Below are positions 7,201-7,531 of a stretch of 7,531 bases of DNA, in pieces. The stretch spans positions 1 to 7,531 of the forward strand of contig JAPPIL010000154.1 of NCBI GenBank assembly GCA_028877195.1, written 5' to 3'. This stretch comes from Pseudomonadota bacterium (GTDB lineage: Bacteria; Bdellovibrionota_B; Oligoflexia; Oligoflexales; JAPPIL01). The notes under the pieces are model-generated. The model did no database searches. It was not told the origin of the DNA and saw nothing but the letters and a program-made list of their open reading frames with translations. A program made the position numbers and the translations under genes. Position 1 is the first letter of the stretch; every line of letters begins with the position of its first letter.

Positions 7201-7310
7201 TGCAACCGATGGCCGTGCCGATTCTCGGCGGCATGGCTTTAGGTGTGTTGAACCTTTATATCGTGCCCGTGCTGTTTTCGTTTGTTAGGTTTAAAGCAAA
7301 ACGAGTGTGA
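4215..7310 (+). CDS. cusA: Heavy-metal RND efflux pump, CusA type (HME-RND), probably Cu(I)/Ag(I)
   Basis: A 1031-aa inner-membrane proton/metal antiporter (E. coli CusA has 1047). The layout is TM1 near 10-32, a porter domain, TM2-6 near 338-500, TM7 near 528-546, a second porter domain and TM8-12 near 865-1025. Family marks are DATGLGQVFWY, RSIQDFYIKY, VASIGGFVKEYQ, AIGSMVD..IIITEN (TM4, D406) and NEGDLLYMP. The three periplasmic metal-site methionines of E. coli CusA (573, 623, 672) correspond to M566 (LLYMP), M616 (APIAMIE) and M665 (VGMISTGIK), which supports Cu(I)/Ag(I) over divalent metals. Oddities: the TM triad D405/E939/K984 reads D406/D932/L971, and two of four methionine relay pairs are missing. 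The ATG follows the adaptor stop directly (TAAATG) with no clear ribosome site, so translation is probably coupled. A CzcA-like divalent pump is less likely. Confidence 0.95.
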   Translation: MLTEFITAIVRYRALVVCGFCALFLLAIFCVKTAHIDAIPDIGENQQIVYTKWQGRSPQDIEEQITYPLSVLLQGISGVKEVRGTSAFGFSTIYLIFADDVDFYWSRTRILEKLATVKDVIPDDAITQLGADATGLGQVFWYTVENIPDAASPKSLAELRSIQDFYIKYLLSTAAGVSEVASIGGFVKEYQIDVDPKKLFAYDIHFSNIINAVKNSNIDVGAEVIESGAREFIVRGKGFFASLADIEDVVIAVKNGTPIHVKDVANVGIGAAFRRGVLDKNGKETVGGVVTMRFGANPQEVIDAVKEKLVEVRRGLPADVRIVPFYDRTELIAATINTVYTALGQEIIITIVVILLFLLHIRSSLLVSLTLPFGVGISFILMRIFGIDSNVMSLAGLVIAIGSMVDLGIIITENIYARLALDKSNASDSNSKTKHIIAAAREVTPAIITAVLTTIITFLPVFALEGSEGKLFAPLAWTKTLAMFGALLAAIILIPALAKYLLRGRLVKSRASIIVKVHRYLLGKVLRFRVVFLLSLLPLIIVGMWAYKGLDKEFMPALNEGDLLYMPVTTPDVSISKARELLSYTNHILNAHPLVEYAVGKLGRSDSAIDPAPIAMIETVVKLVPQAQWPAGDTIYDIMQELDQKLQIPGLVNSWDFPIQTRVGMISTGIKTQVGVKIFGDDMRKLEELAHQVGGELEQIAGAYGVYAERITGKPYIELTIKRAAAARFGINAATINSTLQTAVGGIPIGKFYDGRERYPIRIRYKKELRDRIEELKRVLVPSPLGQHVPMEQLADLKIVTGAAAIQSENGMLRALVLLNVKNRGLVSFVDEAKQRIDERITLPAGFALTWAGEYENQVRANNRLLLLIPLVLLINLLIIFIGVRNWRYAGIVFSAVPIAFIGGMLLLWLGDYRLSVAVWVGFIALSGITVDSGLVMIAYLRKACADGNPQTASDFHACILEAGSRRVRPLLMTTATTVAALLPVMWARSTGSEVMQPMAVPILGGMALGVLNLYIVPVLFSFVRFKAKRV

Positions 7311-7312
7311 AC

Positions 7313-7328
7313 GGGCTTTGTTGCATAA
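7313..7328. mobile_element. Possible insertion-sequence terminus (IS5/IS903-like end)
   Basis: GGGCTTTGTTGCATAA, three bases after the pump stop codon, resembles from memory the terminal repeats of the IS903 group of the IS5 family (GGCTTTGTTGAATAAA). No matching inverted copy, target duplication or transposase part is visible within the window. It may be a relic, the edge of an element lying to the right, or chance. Confidence 0.25.
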
Positions 7329-7347
7329 CTAACATCTCTTTTTAGTA

Positions 7348-7454
7348 TGCGGAGAGACGTTAGTCGCTCTACGAGCGACAGACTCTGCGCTCATTCGGAA
7401 AAACCAAGCAAGCTTGGTTTTTGCCTCATTTCGCTTGAGTTCCCTCTCTCCGCA
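7348..7454. repeat. 107-bp palindromic element with three-way-junction-like fold
   Basis: The ends TGCGGAGAGA (7348-7357) and TCTCTCCGCA (7445-7454) are perfect 10-bp inverted repeats. Inside lie a 7-bp hairpin, GTCGCTC-TAC-GAGCGAC (7363-7379), and a second arm closed by ACTC/GAGT (7382-7385 with 7437-7440) and GCG/CGC (7387-7389 with 7432-7434) and capped by the long hairpin at 7399-7422. The whole element could fold as DNA cruciform or RNA. It looks like a dispersed REP/MITE-type element or a structured 3' end of the operon transcript. It is not a tRNA: there is no GTTCRA loop and no anticodon arm. Confidence 0.6.
7399..7422. terminator. Terminator-like hairpin, possibly bidirectional
   Basis: AAAAACCAAGC (7399-7409) and GCTTGGTTTTT (7412-7422) are perfect 11-bp inverted repeats separated by AA. 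In RNA this gives a 10-bp stem with a CAAG loop. The 3' arm ends in five T and the 5' arm starts with five A, so it could stop transcription from either side. It lies 89 bp after the pump stop codon. The U-run is part of the stem and the GC content is low, so efficiency is uncertain. Confidence 0.5.
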
Positions 7455-7465
7455 CCTCTCTCCCT

Positions 7466-7510
7466 TTTGTTCGCAAACATATGCTGGTTTGAATCAGGAA
7501 CAAATTTTTT
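7466..7510 (+). terminator. Second weak hairpin followed by a T-run
   Basis: TTTGTTC (7466-7472) pairs with GAACAAA (7498-7504), and inside it CAAAC (7474-7478) pairs with GTTTG (7487-7491) around an 8-base loop. Six T follow directly (7505-7510). This is the shape of an intrinsic terminator on the plus strand, but the stem is AT-rich and has a six-base bulge on one side. Confidence 0.3.
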
Positions 7511-7531
7511 CGTTCTCACGAGCGCTCGAAG

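Larger units (their letters stand above)
7311..7531. other. Non-coding, repeat-rich tail after the efflux operon
   Basis: This stretch of 221 bp to the window edge holds no credible gene on either strand. It has pyrimidine-rich tracts and a high density of inverted repeats, listed separately. Besides the large element at 7348-7454 there is a 10-bp palindrome CGAGCGCTCG at 7519-7528. The heptamer ACGAGCG occurs at 7371-7377 and 7518-7524. This suggests that a repeat cluster continues past the edge. Confidence 0.7.

Noticed and set aside
7348..7454. tRNA-Ser-like gene, because the ends resemble a serine tRNA acceptor stem (GGAGAGA / TCTCTCC)
   Set aside because: There is no GTTCRANNC T-loop, no D-arm pattern and no 5-bp anticodon stem; the inside is dominated by unrelated long hairpins.
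7348..7454. Integron attC site or CRISPR repeat
   Set aside because: No GTTRRRY core pair is found at the ends, and there is no regularly spaced repeat unit.

Overview
The window looks like a piece of a Gram-negative, probably gammaproteobacterial, chromosome of moderate GC content. It has an outer-membrane factor, a periplasmic adaptor lipoprotein and an RND pump, which needs a double membrane. I cannot name the genus. The genes are close-packed and overlap or abut, and at least two appear to start with TTG.

Left part (1-1688, minus strand): a three-gene, operon-like unit read leftwards. It encodes an ECF sigma factor (1688-1119), a small four-helix membrane protein that overlaps it by 23 bp (1141-614) and is a candidate anti-sigma factor, and a DASS/SLC13-type anion transporter starting 4 bp later (609) that runs off the left edge. 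A 65-bp divergent intergenic region (1689-1753) holds a perfect extended -10 promoter facing right, a 10-bp AT-rich palindrome and a short direct repeat.

Centre and right (1754-7310, plus strand): a tripartite heavy-metal efflux operon. It encodes an outer-membrane factor (1754-2944), a CusB-type adaptor lipoprotein with a His-rich leader and a Cys/Met/His metal-binding domain (2937-4214), and a CusA-type HME-RND pump (4215-7310). Overlapping or zero-gap junctions suggest translational coupling. The pump keeps the three methionines of the periplasmic Cu(I)/Ag(I) site, so monovalent copper or silver is the best substrate guess. It departs from E. coli CusA in the transmembrane charge triad and in two of the four methionine relay pairs. 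No CusF, CopA, MerR-type regulator or two-component system lies in the window.

Tail (7311-7531): non-coding and rich in inverted repeats. It has an IS-terminus-like sequence, a 107-bp palindromic element with internal hairpins (one terminator-like), a second hairpin followed by a T-run, and a 10-bp palindrome at the edge.

The most interesting biological reading is a divergent ECF sigma/membrane-protein pair facing a Cu-type RND operon. It resembles the logic of the cnrYXH-cnrCBA system, but with an unrelated candidate sensor and a diverged pump.
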